This document shows, one piece after another, positions 10,159 through 18,128 of a DNA stretch of 64,000 nt; within the stretch, counting starts at the first letter, position 1; the number at the start of each line of letters is the position of its first letter. Below the pieces are notes generated by a model. That model searched no databases and was not told where the DNA came from. It worked only from the letters and a program-made list of their open reading frames with translations. The position numbers were made by a program, and so were the translations under genes. The stretch spans positions 221,813-285,812 of the forward strand of contig JAFLKK010000007.1 of NCBI GenBank assembly GCA_019163375.1, in the 5' to 3' direction. Source of the stretch: Paludibacter sp. (GTDB lineage: Bacteria; Bacteroidota; Bacteroidia; Bacteroidales; Paludibacteraceae).

Positions 10159-10176
10159 CAGAAAAAGAAATTGTTT

Positions 10177-10890
10177 CTACAATTTTAAATAATAGTCTTT
10201 CGCTAAGGCTGTAAACTCAGGTGAGTACTCATGGCGCACATCGCTCTCGATAACTATTTCTGAGTTTACGCACGCTATAAATTGCGGACTAAACTCCAGC
10301 AACAATCGTTTGGCCACAGCTCCGGGTTTCGGGAATACGACAACCTGCTTAGTGCAATGCAAACCAATAGTATCAGCATATTCAACAGACATTAAACCCT
10401 CATTCACAGGCAGAATAATACAAATTCTGCCTGTTGGTTTGAGTAGGGTTAATGCGTTGTCAAGTAATTCTTTGTGAGTAAGCGTGTCGGTATGTCGGGC
10501 TTTGTTCCTATTTTCGACAGGTGCTTTTGTTGAGTTGACAAAATAAGGTGGGTTGGAAACAATTAAATCGTAACGATTTTCTGTTTTTAAAACATACCTT
10601 TGCAATTCAACTTCAGAAACTTGAATACGTCTTGCCCATGGTGATTTCTGAATATTCTCATTCGCTTGTGTAACTGCGTCTGCGTCAATATCAATTGCGT
10701 CAATTCGTGCACTGCTTCTTTGAGCAAGCATTAAGGCAATTAATCCCGTGCCGGTACCAATATCAAGTATAGCATCTGCATTGTGGACATCTGCCCATAC
10801 ACCCAGCAAAACACCATCAATGCCCACTTTCATGGCGCATTTATGATGAAACACTGTGAATTGTTTAAAGCTAAAGTATGGATTCGCCAT
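10177..10890 (-). CDS. tRNA1(Val) A37 N6-methyltransferase (TrmN6/YfiC type)
   Basis: An S-adenosylmethionine-dependent methyltransferase of 237 residues, probably modifying adenine 37 of tRNA-Val. It opens with MANPYFSFKQFTV, a signature of the YfiC/TrmN6 group. It carries the SAM-binding DIGTGTG at 43-49 and the N6-adenine motif NPPY at 113-116. The longer ORF to 11046 is rejected because its first 52 codons overlap the end of the next gene in another frame. Starting at 10890 leaves a clean 4-nt gap to that gene's stop at 10895. The two genes are likely co-transcribed. Confidence 0.85.
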   Translation of the reverse strand: MANPYFSFKQFTVFHHKCAMKVGIDGVLLGVWADVHNADAILDIGTGTGLIALMLAQRSSARIDAIDIDADAVTQANENIQKSPWARRIQVSEVELQRYVLKTENRYDLIVSNPPYFVNSTKAPVENRNKARHTDTLTHKELLDNALTLLKPTGRICIILPVNEGLMSVEYADTIGLHCTKQVVVFPKPGAVAKRLLLEFSPQFIACVNSEIVIESDVRHEYSPEFTALAKDYYLKL

Positions 10891-10894
10891 AAAA

Positions 10895-11551
10895 CTACCG
10901 TCGTGAAGGATTCGCCGGTGGCGTTGTTGAGCTGCGGGTAGGCGTACGTGTCGAAGCAGGAGCTGAACTTCGTGATGATGAAGGAGTAACACTTTGAGAC
11001 CGTGTTCCACCACTCGATTGCGAAGATCTTCCACTAGCCGGATCACTTCTTCGGGTAGCCTGAGGTGTGCTTGAATTAGTAGGAGGATTTGCAGAACGAT
11101 AAGAACTTCTGGGGTTCACATCAGATGGCATCACCCTAACAGCAGAATTCGTCCTGTAATCGGTAGATGTCCGAAATCCGGTTGCATTGGAAGCGTTTCT
11201 ATTTACATTTTGATTTTCAATAGAAGTCCGTTCATATCGCTTGTTTTGCAACTGATTGTATTGACTTTCGGTCAAAATTCGTTGCATTTCTGTATTTTTG
11301 TTTTTTATACGCTCCATGGCCTGGCTTCTGGTATTCGAAACTTGTCGCTCACGAGCATAACGTAAATTTATTTCATATACCTGCTTTATTTGGTCAGGTG
11401 TCAGGTTTAATTCTTGTTGTATTTTCTCGGTTTGTTTAGCAGCTTCTTGCTCGGGTGTACGATGCGGAACGGAAACATTGTCCTGACTGCGAACGGGCAA
11501 GCCCAAACACAAGAAAAGACTCAACAACACTATTTTTATTCCGTTTTTCAT
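10895..11551 (-). CDS. Secreted Spy/LTXXQ-like protein with Ser/Thr/Pro/Arg tail
   Basis: A 218-residue exported protein. A signal peptide (to about residue 22, ending VRSQ) is followed by a helical segment with LNLTPDQIKQVYEI and a second helix ending LTESQYNQL, a layout resembling the LTXXQ motifs of Spy/CpxP periplasmic chaperones. The last 90 residues are a low-complexity Ser/Thr/Pro/Arg tail that is probably disordered and strongly basic. It ends 4 nt before the TrmN6-like start. The Spy comparison rests on motif spacing only. The tail's role is unknown. Confidence 0.7.
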   Translation of the reverse strand: MKNGIKIVLLSLFLCLGLPVRSQDNVSVPHRTPEQEAAKQTEKIQQELNLTPDQIKQVYEINLRYARERQVSNTRSQAMERIKNKNTEMQRILTESQYNQLQNKRYERTSIENQNVNRNASNATGFRTSTDYRTNSAVRVMPSDVNPRSSYRSANPPTNSSTPQATRRSDPASGRSSQSSGGTRSQSVTPSSSRSSAPASTRTPTRSSTTPPANPSRR

Positions 11552-11757
11552 ATAAGTAACTCAATTATAATAGAGCGTTCTGATTAGCTGCAATCATTGT
11601 GCCAAAAAGACCCTTTGAACCATTAAAATGCCTTAGCAAACAATAAAAGTAAAACTACTACATTTTTTTCAAAGACAAAAATAAACACATCATATTTCAC
11701 AATTCTGCCACCATTTTAAGGTTCAGGCATAGTTGAAAATAACAAATAAAAAAAGTT

Positions 11758-12498
11758 ATGGAGTTCTTACACACTTTTCTTTCTACAAGCACTTTTCCCG
11801 TGCTCACAGCTTTTATTTTAGGTTTAATGACTACTATCAGTCCATGTCCGCTGTGTACGAATGTTACAGCCATCGGATTTTTAAGCAAAAACGTTGCCAA
11901 TAAGAGACAAATAATCCTCAACGGGCTAATGTATGCCCTGGGCAAAATAATTGCATTTACCGGGCTTGCAGCCATCTTTACTTTAGGTGGAAGCGTATTA
12001 CCAACACAGCATTTCTTCGAAATCTATGGCGAAATGCTATTGGGGCCATTTTTAATTATCGGCGGTTTGTTTATGCTCGAGTTTTTCAAGTTTCATAAAC
12101 ACGGATCTAAACACCACGAGTCGGGCAGTTTCAGTGAACGAATTATAAGCAAATCTGTTTCAGGAAGTGCTAAATGGTCCTTATTTTTGGGTATCATTTT
12201 TTCACTGGCTTTCTGCCCTTACAGCGGAGTTTTGTATTTTGGCGGATTAATTCCACTCACTTTGGCAGAACCTGCCGGATTATTGCTGGCTGTGATCTTC
12301 GCCATTGGCACAGGGTTGCCCGTTGTCATCATTTCGTGGATATTGGCCTATAGCTTTGCCGGATTGGGCAATTTCTACGACAAGATTCAGGTTTTTGAAG
12401 TATGGTTCCGCCGCATCACCGCAGTTATCTTTATCCTGATGGGAATTTACGTGGTTATTGAATACATGTCGCATTTTGGAATGGAACACGTACACTAA
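11758..12498 (+). CDS. CcdA/DsbD-like membrane thiol-electron carrier (paralog 1)
   Basis: A 246-residue polytopic membrane protein of the cytochrome c biogenesis (CcdA/DsbD transmembrane) type, expected to pass electrons from cytoplasmic thiols across the inner membrane. Key positions are SPCPLCTN in the first helix pair and AFCPYSGVLYF in the second, which would hold the redox-active cysteines. About six hydrophobic segments are visible, with a His-rich loop (KFHKHGSKHHE) in the middle. A close paralog lies in the ars operon at 16337, but there CPLC is CPLA. This copy stands alone, followed by a strong bidirectional terminator. Confidence 0.8.
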   Translation: MEFLHTFLSTSTFPVLTAFILGLMTTISPCPLCTNVTAIGFLSKNVANKRQIILNGLMYALGKIIAFTGLAAIFTLGGSVLPTQHFFEIYGEMLLGPFLIIGGLFMLEFFKFHKHGSKHHESGSFSERIISKSVSGSAKWSLFLGIIFSLAFCPYSGVLYFGGLIPLTLAEPAGLLLAVIFAIGTGLPVVIISWILAYSFAGLGNFYDKIQVFEVWFRRITAVIFILMGIYVVIEYMSHFGMEHVH

Positions 12499-12502
12499 AA
12501 CT

Positions 12503-12539
12503 AAAAAGGAGTGAAAGTATAAAACTTTCACTCCTTTTT
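12503..12539. terminator. Bidirectional terminator
   Basis: A 16-bp perfect hairpin, AAAAAGGAGTGAAAGT with its complement and a 5-nt loop, has A- and T-runs on both sides. It serves the plus-strand CcdA-like gene ending at 12498 and the minus-strand exonuclease gene ending at 12565. Confidence 0.9.
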
Positions 12540-12564
12540 GTTTCTATAACTATTTTAGATATCC

Positions 12565-13332
12565 TTATTTATTGAAATCTCTCAACTTAATATTCGTCAA
12601 TACTTTTTTAGTATGAAGCGGGAAATCACTGTTCATCATCCAACCGTAATATCCCATATCCGTTTTCAACACATCAGCAACTTTCTGTCCTTTGTATTTA
12701 CCAAAGTTAATAATCTCCTCGCCTTTATCATTATAAATCATTCGACCGGCAAAATCTACATTGTTGTTCTGAGTGGTATATTTCGATAAAAACTCAATGT
12801 CATTTTGTAGTTCGGGATAGCGATCGAGCTGTGCCATCAGAACTTCGTATGTAGCCAGCGTGTCGGCTTCAGCTCCGTGTGCTCCCACTAACTCTTTATC
12901 GCAATAAAACTTATAGGCTGCCCCCAGCGTTCGTTGTTCCATTTTATGGAAAACCACCTGTACATCTACAAATTTACGTTTCATAAGATCAATGTCAACC
13001 TCAGCGCGCAAAAGCTCTTCGGCCAACAACGGAATATCAAACCGGTTAGAATTATAGCCGGCCAAATCGCAACCTTCAATATCGCGGGCGATTTCTTTTG
13101 CCACTGACTTAAAGGTGGGGCAATCCGCCACATCGGCATCATAAATGCCATGAATAGCAGATGATGCCTCGGGAATATGCATTTCGGGGTTAATACGAAT
13201 ACTTTTGGTTTCTTCGCGACCGTTTGGCGAAACCTTATGGTAGGCTATTTCTACAATTCTATCCGAAACAATATTGGTACCTGTTGTTTCGAGATCAAAA
13301 AATACTATCGGGTTTTTGAGTTGGAGTTTCAT
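12565..13332 (-). CDS. 3'-5' exonuclease, DNA polymerase III epsilon-like
   Basis: A DEDD-family exonuclease of 255 residues, probably proofreading or repair. The ExoI DxE motif FFDLETTG puts metal ligands at Asp13 and Glu15. A DIEG/AGYNSNRFD segment gives ExoII and GAHGAEADTLAT gives ExoIII. A C-terminal extension (FGKYKGQKVADVL) resembles the small domain often attached to bacterial exonucleases of this type. The ATG at 13332 (MKLQLKNP) is preferred over the upstream ORF start at 13359, which would run into the repeat tract. Whether it is the true DnaQ of the replicase is not shown. Confidence 0.88.
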   Translation of the reverse strand: MKLQLKNPIVFFDLETTGTNIVSDRIVEIAYHKVSPNGREETKSIRINPEMHIPEASSAIHGIYDADVADCPTFKSVAKEIARDIEGCDLAGYNSNRFDIPLLAEELLRAEVDIDLMKRKFVDVQVVFHKMEQRTLGAAYKFYCDKELVGAHGAEADTLATYEVLMAQLDRYPELQNDIEFLSKYTTQNNNVDFAGRMIYNDKGEEIINFGKYKGQKVADVLKTDMGYYGWMMNSDFPLHTKKVLTNIKLRDFNK

Positions 13333-13337
13333 TACTT

Positions 13338-13500
13338 TGTGTCTAAAGTCAAAAGACAAAGGTCTAAAGACTTGGGTAAATATATAAAAAGTCTATGGAC
13401 AAAGGTCTAAGGACTTGAATAAATAACAATCTAGGTCAGGTAAAAAAATTAAGGTCTAAAGACTTTCGACTCTAGACCTTAGACTATAGACTAATTTCTG
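13338..13500. repeat. GTCTAAAGAC-type degenerate repeat tract
   Basis: The spacer between the exonuclease and dnaN is made of degenerate units such as GTCTAAAGAC, AAAGACAAAGGTCTAAAG and AGACCTTAGACTATAGAC. It is related to the TCTTTTGTC repeats at the left window edge. Part of it (13451-13480) folds as a dnaN terminator. No gene is present. Confidence 0.6.
13441..13480 (-). terminator. Terminator downstream of dnaN
   Basis: On the minus strand, AAGGTCTA (13480-13473) pairs with TAGACCTT (13458-13451), then AATTTTTTTA follows. This gives an 8-bp stem plus T-run about 20 nt after the dnaN stop. It lies within the repeat tract, so the repeat may have been recruited as a terminator. Confidence 0.6.
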
Positions 13501-13501
13501 A

Positions 13502-14641
13502 TCAATCGTTAAGCAGCATTGGCATCAACAACATCAGGATTTCTTCATCTTTTTCGTTTTCGAAAGGAAGAATAAGGCCTGCGCGAGAAGCATCCGAAAG
13601 CTCCATCACGATATCCGATGCATTGATATTACCTAAGATTTCAATCAAAAAAGATGATTTGAAACCAATTTTGATAGGTTCGCCGGTAAATTGACAAGTA
13701 ATCGTTTCTTCAGCAGAAATAGAGAAATCAATATCCTGAGCCGAAATAAGAATTTTATTATCCGCAAAAGCCAGCTTCACCAGGTTACTTGCCTGATTGG
13801 CAAAAACCGAAACACGTTTCATGGCATTCAGCAAAGTAGCGCGGTCGATAATAATTTTGTACGGGTTAGTTGTTGGAATTACCGCGTTATAATTCGGGAA
13901 ACGACCTTCCACCTGACGGCAAATCATAGTATAATTTGCTAATTTGAAATAAGCATTCTTCTTATCAAAATTGATTTGTACCTCTCCCGATTCTTTTGGA
14001 AGAATGTTTTTCAACATGGTAGCCGGTTTCTTAGGCAAAATAAAACTCACCGCTTCGTCACCTTCCACGATAGTAGAAGAACTATGTTTGGTTTTATAAC
14101 GAACTAATTTATGAGCATCTGTGGCTACTAAAGTAAGTCTATCGGCAGCAATATCGAAGAAAACACCATTCATAACCGGTCTCAACTCATCGTCGGCCGT
14201 ACAAAACAATGTTTTAGAAATACCTCCCAACAGACTTGGAACATCCAGTGTCAAGGTGCGGGCATCTTCCTGCAATTGAGGCATACGTGGATATTCATCC
14301 CCGTTTTGGCCAATAAAATTATACGAACCATTTGGTGAGGTGATAACCATAGCCAAATTAGAATCGTTGATATTGAAAGAAAGCGGTTGTTCAGAGAACT
14401 CACGCAAGGTATCGAGTAATAATCGAGAGGCAACAGCTACTTTTCCATTTCCTTCGGCAGTTTCCACCTCCATTGAAGTTATCAGAGTGGTTTCAATGTC
14501 CGAAGCTGTCATTGTTAGCGTATTTCCCTCTAGTTGAAGCAAGAAATTGTCTAAAATTGGCAGCGAATTTTTACTGTTAATTACGCGACTAATTGCTTGT
14601 AGATGGCTTAATAAATCGGTGCTTGAAACAATGAATTTCAT
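13502..14641 (-). CDS. dnaN: DNA polymerase III beta subunit (sliding clamp)
   Basis: Ring-shaped processivity clamp that tethers the replicase to DNA. The 379-residue length is typical, and the N-terminal MKFIVSSTDLLSHLQAISRV, the central VATDAHKLVRY (the clamp's conserved DxHxL region) and a C-terminal LLMPMLLND replacing the usual MPMR-type ending are all visible. Three DnaN domains of similar size follow in order. The leader has a -7 box on the minus strand at 14682-14689. It is not next to dnaA here. Identity is secure. Confidence 0.97.
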   Translation of the reverse strand: MKFIVSSTDLLSHLQAISRVINSKNSLPILDNFLLQLEGNTLTMTASDIETTLITSMEVETAEGNGKVAVASRLLLDTLREFSEQPLSFNINDSNLAMVITSPNGSYNFIGQNGDEYPRMPQLQEDARTLTLDVPSLLGGISKTLFCTADDELRPVMNGVFFDIAADRLTLVATDAHKLVRYKTKHSSSTIVEGDEAVSFILPKKPATMLKNILPKESGEVQINFDKKNAYFKLANYTMICRQVEGRFPNYNAVIPTTNPYKIIIDRATLLNAMKRVSVFANQASNLVKLAFADNKILISAQDIDFSISAEETITCQFTGEPIKIGFKSSFLIEILGNINASDIVMELSDASRAGLILPFENEKDEEILMLLMPMLLND

Positions 14642-14681
14642 ATTGTTGATATTTTTTTGTTAGCTATGTAGAATAATTTAG

Positions 14682-14689
14682 CAAATGTA
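14682..14689 (-). promoter_or_regulatory. Putative -7 box of dnaN
   Basis: The minus strand reads TACATTTG, matching TAnnTTTG, 40 nt upstream of the dnaN start. No convincing -33 TTG at 19-21 nt was found. Confidence 0.4.
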
Positions 14690-14787
14690 GTAATTATTTT
14701 AAAAAATAAAAAATAAAGTCGGTATTTTTTTGTGGAAAAAATTGAGATAAATGCCTTATATAGCCTACTTTCGAAAAAAAGTAAGAT

Positions 14788-14828
14788 TTTGTAATGCTAT
14801 TACAAATATTGTTCGTAATTTTGCGAAC
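14788..14828 (+). promoter_or_regulatory. ars operon 1 promoter-operator
   Basis: Two inverted repeats sit just upstream of the first arsR. TTTGTAAT-GCT-ATTACAAA spans 14788-14806 (8-bp perfect arms). GTTCG-N8-CGAAC spans 14811-14828. The 8-nt spacer of the second is TAATTTTG (14816-14823), an exact TAnnTTTG -7 box, so a bound ArsR dimer would cover the promoter. The same N8 design is found at 21508-21531. The ATG used for arsR is at 14853, downstream of this site. The operator role is inferred. Confidence 0.65.
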
Positions 14829-14852
14829 TACAAACAATATTCAACCAGACAA

Positions 14853-15182
14853 ATGAACACAATCAAAAATAACGATTACAGCATTGACAACGAGCAGCTT
14901 GCACGCTTTGCAAAAGCCATGGGACATCCGGCGCGCATTACCATTCTTCAATTTCTCGCCTCTATGGATAGTTGCTATTTTGGCGATATACACAACGAAT
15001 TACCAATTGCCAAAGCCACTGTTTCTCAACATCTGAAGGAATTAAAAGATGCCGGATTAATACAGGGCGAAATTGAAACTCCGAAAGTGAAATACTGTAT
15101 CAACAAGGAGAATTGGGAAAAAGCACACACTTTTTTCGATACATTCTTCGATAATAAAAAAGAGAAAAGCAGTTGTTGTTAA
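14853..15182 (+). CDS. arsR: ArsR-family metalloregulatory repressor (operon 1)
   Basis: A 109-residue winged-helix repressor expected to leave DNA when it binds arsenite or antimonite. The HPARITILQFL segment (25-35) and recognition helix KATVSQHLKEL (54-64) are classic ArsR. There is no ELCVCDL box. Instead it has Cys41 just before the recognition region, Cys82 and a terminal CC (108-109). Cys41 and Cys82 align with Cys39 and Cys80 of the second ArsR at 21543, so these are likely metal ligands. The longer ORF from 14751 would include the operator, so the ATG at 14853 is chosen. It is the first gene of the operon. Confidence 0.9.
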   Translation: MNTIKNNDYSIDNEQLARFAKAMGHPARITILQFLASMDSCYFGDIHNELPIAKATVSQHLKELKDAGLIQGEIETPKVKYCINKENWEKAHTFFDTFFDNKKEKSSCC

Positions 15183-15240
15183 GCACAATTCTCCATGAGA
15201 CTTCCAACCACTAAAAAAATCAATAAATAAATCGTAAATT

Positions 15241-15489
15241 ATGAACATTCAAGTATTAGGAACAGGCTGTCCAAAGTGTAAAACACTTGAAAAAGCCGTG
15301 AGAGAGATTGTTGCAGAAAGTAAGCTAGATGCCACCGTTACAAAAGTGGACGACATCATGGAAATTTTAAAGTTTAACGTTATGACTACTCCTGCTCTGG
15401 TTATCGACGGAAAAGTTGTACTGAAAGGGCGCGTACCTTCAATGGATGAACTAAAACAAATACTAACAACCAAAATCTATTTCTTATGA
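15241..15489 (+). CDS. CPKC mini-thioredoxin (small redox-active disulfide protein)
   Basis: An 82-residue thioredoxin-fold protein with the redox motif CPKC at residues 10-13 and a cis-Pro segment (MTTPALVIDGKV) in the second half. It belongs to the MTH895-type small glutaredoxin/thioredoxin group that often accompanies ArsP-type permeases and CcdA-like proteins. It lacks a signal peptide, so it acts in the cytoplasm, where it could hand electrons to the membrane protein at 16337. It overlaps the next gene by 4 nt (ATGA), indicating translational coupling. Confidence 0.88.
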   Translation: MNIQVLGTGCPKCKTLEKAVREIVAESKLDATVTKVDDIMEILKFNVMTTPALVIDGKVVLKGRVPSMDELKQILTTKIYFL

Positions 15490-15896
15490 AAAAGTTCATT
15501 TCTATTACTATTTTAGCTGTAATTATATCATCTTTCTTCTCTGCTAATTCCCAAACAGCTAAAACAACAAAAGCGGTATCGAAAGTGGAAGTATTTTATT
15601 TTCATTACAGTCGCCGTTGTGTGACTTGTCAGGCGGTAGAAACTGAAACAAAAAAATCGATATTGGCACTGTACCCTCTTCAGGCAAAAAAGGGTCTGAT
15701 TACATTTAAATCGATAAATTTAGATGATAAAAGTTCCGAAGCCATAGCTGCAAAATGCAAGGCTGAGGGTCAATCTCTCTTAATAACGAGTTCTAACAAA
15801 CGTGTTGACCTTACCGACAAAGCATTTATGTACGCTAAAAGTAACCCTGCCAAACTAAAGGCTGAGTTAAAGAAAACAATCGATCCACTATTCTAA
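15486..15896 (+). CDS. ArsF-like secreted CxxC protein
   Basis: A 136-residue exported protein. The signal peptide runs to about residue 22 (SANSQ), followed by a thioredoxin-like domain in which FHYSRRCVTCQAVE gives the CxxC at Cys45/Cys48. It resembles the family labelled nitrophenyl compound nitroreductase subunit ArsF in public annotations; that label is from memory and the biochemical role is not established. Placed between a cytoplasmic CPKC protein and a CcdA-like membrane carrier, it would be the extracytoplasmic electron acceptor. It overlaps the upstream gene by 4 nt. Confidence 0.75.
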   Translation: MKKFISITILAVIISSFFSANSQTAKTTKAVSKVEVFYFHYSRRCVTCQAVETETKKSILALYPLQAKKGLITFKSINLDDKSSEAIAAKCKAEGQSLLITSSNKRVDLTDKAFMYAKSNPAKLKAELKKTIDPLF

Positions 15897-15931
15897 TTTG
15901 AAAATATGCCAATTTGAAAATTTGAAAATGC
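15895..15931 (+). repeat. TTTGAAAATGTGCTAA-type repeat, left flank
   Basis: Degenerate direct copies of ATTTGAAAATATGCCA begin in the arsF stop codon. An inverted copy lies at 16301-16331 on the other side of the four-helix-bundle gene, and tandem copies lie at 22749-22790 between arsC and arsM. Confidence 0.6.
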
Positions 15932-15938
15932 AAAGAGT

Positions 15939-16285
15939 ATGAGAAACGATAAGGAAAACCCAATAGTAGATAAATCATTTCAGTTTGCTATTGAAATAGT
16001 TGAATTTTGTGATTTACTTTATGAAAATAGAAAATATGTAATTGGGCAACAATTATTGAAATCAGGGACATCAATAGGTGCAAATATACGTGAAGCTCAA
16101 AATGCTGAAAGCAAAGCAGATTTTATTCATAAAATGAAAATTGCGGCAAAGGAGGCAGACGAAACTGAGTATTGGTTATCATATGTAAAAATTCAAATTC
16201 GTACCCTACAAATCTGATTTTAATTGAAAAAGTAAACGAATTGCAGAGAATTTTATCAAAGATAATCAGCTCATCAAAATCCTAA
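15939..16285 (+). pseudogene. Four-helix bundle (23S rRNA IVS) protein, frameshifted
   Basis: A member of the four-helix-bundle proteins encoded in 23S rRNA intervening sequences and found widely as single genes in Bacteroidetes. The first reading frame gives 92 residues including the signatures LLKSGTSIGANIREAQNAES and ADETEYWL, then shifts into a nonsense end and stops at 16217. In the frame offset by one base, the expected C-terminus (CKNSNSYPTNLILIEKVNEL and on) reads through to TAA at 16283-16285. The shift lies at about 16175-16187. The gene interrupts ars operon 1 and is flanked by inverted repeats. Its function, even when intact, is unknown. Confidence 0.75.
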
Positions 16286-16300
16286 CTCCCAATTCATTCT

Positions 16301-16331
16301 CAAATTTGCACATTTTCAAATTAGCACATTA
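16301..16331 (-). repeat. TTTGAAAATGTGCTAA-type repeat, right flank (inverted)
   Basis: Reads TAATGTGCTAATTTGAAAAT on the minus strand, an inverted relative of the repeat at 15895-15931. The pair encloses the broken four-helix-bundle gene. Confidence 0.6.
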
Positions 16332-16336
16332 ATTCT

Positions 16337-17035
16337 ATGGACTTTCTTCAAACTATTTTAGACAACTCGCAATACTCGTTTCTTACCGCTATCATTCTTG
16401 GACTGATGACAGCCATCAGTCCTTGCCCATTGGCTACAAACATTTCGGCTATTGGTTTTATCAGTCGCGATATTGAGAACCGCCGTCGGGTATTTATCAA
16501 CGGGTTGGTTTACACACTTGGGCGTGCCATTAGCTACACAGGCTTGGCTCTAATTATTTTCTTTGGCGCAAGCAAAATGAATATCTCCATGATTTTTCAG
16601 GGCTGGGGAGAAAAACTCTTGGGGCCGGTTTTGATTCTCGTTGGACTACTAATGCTCGATGTGATTAAAATAAAATTTCCGGGATTATCGGGGCTTACCG
16701 ACAAAATTGGAGAAAATAGCAAAGGTAGTTATTGGAGTACCCTTTTGCTGGGAATGGTTTTCGCGCTTGCATTTTGTCCGTACAGCGGCGTATTGTATTT
16801 CGTGATGCTTATCCCAATGACTGTAACCAGTGCGAGCGGTTTGTATCTACCAGTTTTATTTGCCATTGCCACAGGCTTACCGGTTATTCTTTTCGCATGG
16901 CTACTGGCTTATGCAGTTGGGAATGTAGGAAAATTGTACAATCGAATTAAACTATTTGAACTGTGGTTTCGCAGAGTCGTTTCGGTAATTTTCATTGCAG
17001 TAGGTATTTATTACATTCTGATATTCTTTATCTAA
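16337..17035 (+). CDS. CcdA/DsbD-like membrane thiol-electron carrier (paralog 2, ars-linked)
   Basis: A 232-residue polytopic inner-membrane protein, paralogous over its length to the one at 11758 (shared ILGLMTAISPCPLATN and AFCPYSGVLYF signatures). One conserved cysteine lies in each half (SPCP and AFCP), the usual CcdA/DsbD-beta pair for moving electrons from cytoplasmic thioredoxin to an extracytoplasmic thiol. The extra cysteine of paralog 1 (CPLC) is alanine here. Its neighbours, a CPKC thioredoxin, a secreted CxxC protein and a permease, support a redox relay in arsenic handling. Substrate is inferred. Confidence 0.82.
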   Translation: MDFLQTILDNSQYSFLTAIILGLMTAISPCPLATNISAIGFISRDIENRRRVFINGLVYTLGRAISYTGLALIIFFGASKMNISMIFQGWGEKLLGPVLILVGLLMLDVIKIKFPGLSGLTDKIGENSKGSYWSTLLLGMVFALAFCPYSGVLYFVMLIPMTVTSASGLYLPVLFAIATGLPVILFAWLLAYAVGNVGKLYNRIKLFELWFRRVVSVIFIAVGIYYILIFFI

Positions 17036-17072
17036 TCATCACATTATCTCATCAACGTATCATCACATTATC
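17035..17072 (+). repeat. Two 14-bp ATCATCACATTATC direct repeats
   Basis: Copies at 17035-17048 and 17059-17072, spaced 24 bp, fill the gap between the CcdA-like gene and the permease gene. Role unknown. Confidence 0.6.
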
Positions 17073-17087
17073 ACATCTCAATAAATC

Positions 17088-18107
17088 ATGAAGTTAAATA
17101 AAAGCATTGTTATACCACTGGTATTTTTGCCGGTTTGGTATGTAATTTATAGCAACCTGCAACCGTTTACCGACTGGCTCATCGACACTATTTTTGGAAT
17201 GAAGAAAGGTGCACATCTAACTGAAGCATTGCGATTCTTTATTTTCGAGTTTCCGAAAGTAGTGATGTTATTGGTACTTATCATATTCTTTGTGGGGATA
17301 TTACGAAGTTATTTTACTGCCGAACGAACCCGAAAAGCATTGGAAGGAAAGAAAACATTTACCGGAAACATAATGGCATCCTTGTTGGGAATTGTAACAC
17401 CTTTCTGTTCATGTTCAGCCATCCCACTTTTCCTTGGATTTGTGGAATCAGGTGTTCCACTTGGCGTTACATTTTCATTCCTGATTGCTGCACCTATGAT
17501 TAACGAAGTTGCCATAATACTTCTGTATGGTATGTTTGGTTGGAAAGTAGCAGCCATATACATTGGCACAGGTTTGGCAATTGCCATACTAGCCGGTTGG
17601 ATTATTGGCAAACTGAAACTTGAAAAATGGGTGGAAGAATGGGTGTATGCAACCAAATTGGGCGAAGGTAATGGGGAAGAAGAAAAAATCGCTTTCTCAC
17701 AACGAATTAGCATGGGCTACGATGCGGTGAAAGAAATTGTGGGTAAAGTATGGTTGTATGTGGCATTAGGAATTTTGGTCGGTGCGGGTGCTCACGGCTA
17801 TGTTCCGGAGGAATTTATGGCTTCGCTCATGGGCAAATCTGCCTGGTATTCTGTCCCCTTGTCGGTATTGATTGGAATTCCACTGTATTCCAACGCTGCC
17901 GGTATTGTTCCAATAGTTTCAGTATTAATTGAGAAAGGAGCTTCGCTCGGCACGGCACTTGCATTTATGATGTCTGTGATTGCCTTATCGCTACCGGAGA
18001 TGATCATTCTCCGAAAAGTACTGAAACTTCCACTTATTCTCTCATTTATTGCCATTGTTGGTGGGGGAATTATGATAGTGGGATTTCTGTTTAACTGGAT
18101 ATTCTGA
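17088..18107 (+). CDS. ArsP-type permease (UPF0718/DUF318)
   Basis: A 339-residue permease with about eight to ten membrane segments. The family signature TPFCSCSAIPLFLGF followed by SFLIAAPMINEVAI is intact. The second half carries the paired repeat IGIPLYSNAAGIVPIV. Characterised ArsP members export trivalent organoarsenicals, and Cys residues near this motif matter there. Position at the end of an operon with arsR and thiol-redox proteins supports an arsenic-related substrate, but other substrates are possible. It ends 21 nt before a terminator. Confidence 0.85.
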   Translation: MKLNKSIVIPLVFLPVWYVIYSNLQPFTDWLIDTIFGMKKGAHLTEALRFFIFEFPKVVMLLVLIIFFVGILRSYFTAERTRKALEGKKTFTGNIMASLLGIVTPFCSCSAIPLFLGFVESGVPLGVTFSFLIAAPMINEVAIILLYGMFGWKVAAIYIGTGLAIAILAGWIIGKLKLEKWVEEWVYATKLGEGNGEEEKIAFSQRISMGYDAVKEIVGKVWLYVALGILVGAGAHGYVPEEFMASLMGKSAWYSVPLSVLIGIPLYSNAAGIVPIVSVLIEKGASLGTALAFMMSVIALSLPEMIILRKVLKLPLILSFIAIVGGGIMIVGFLFNWIF

Positions 18108-18128
18108 CAAAACTTCAATACATAAAAA

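Noticed and set aside
10891-11046. N-terminal extension of the TrmN6-like gene
   Set aside because: It overlaps the 3' end of the upstream gene out of frame and has the odd His/Arg composition of a shadow of that gene's tail.
14751-14852. N-terminal extension of the first ArsR
   Set aside because: It contains the promoter and operator repeats; the ATG at 14853 gives the normal ArsR length.
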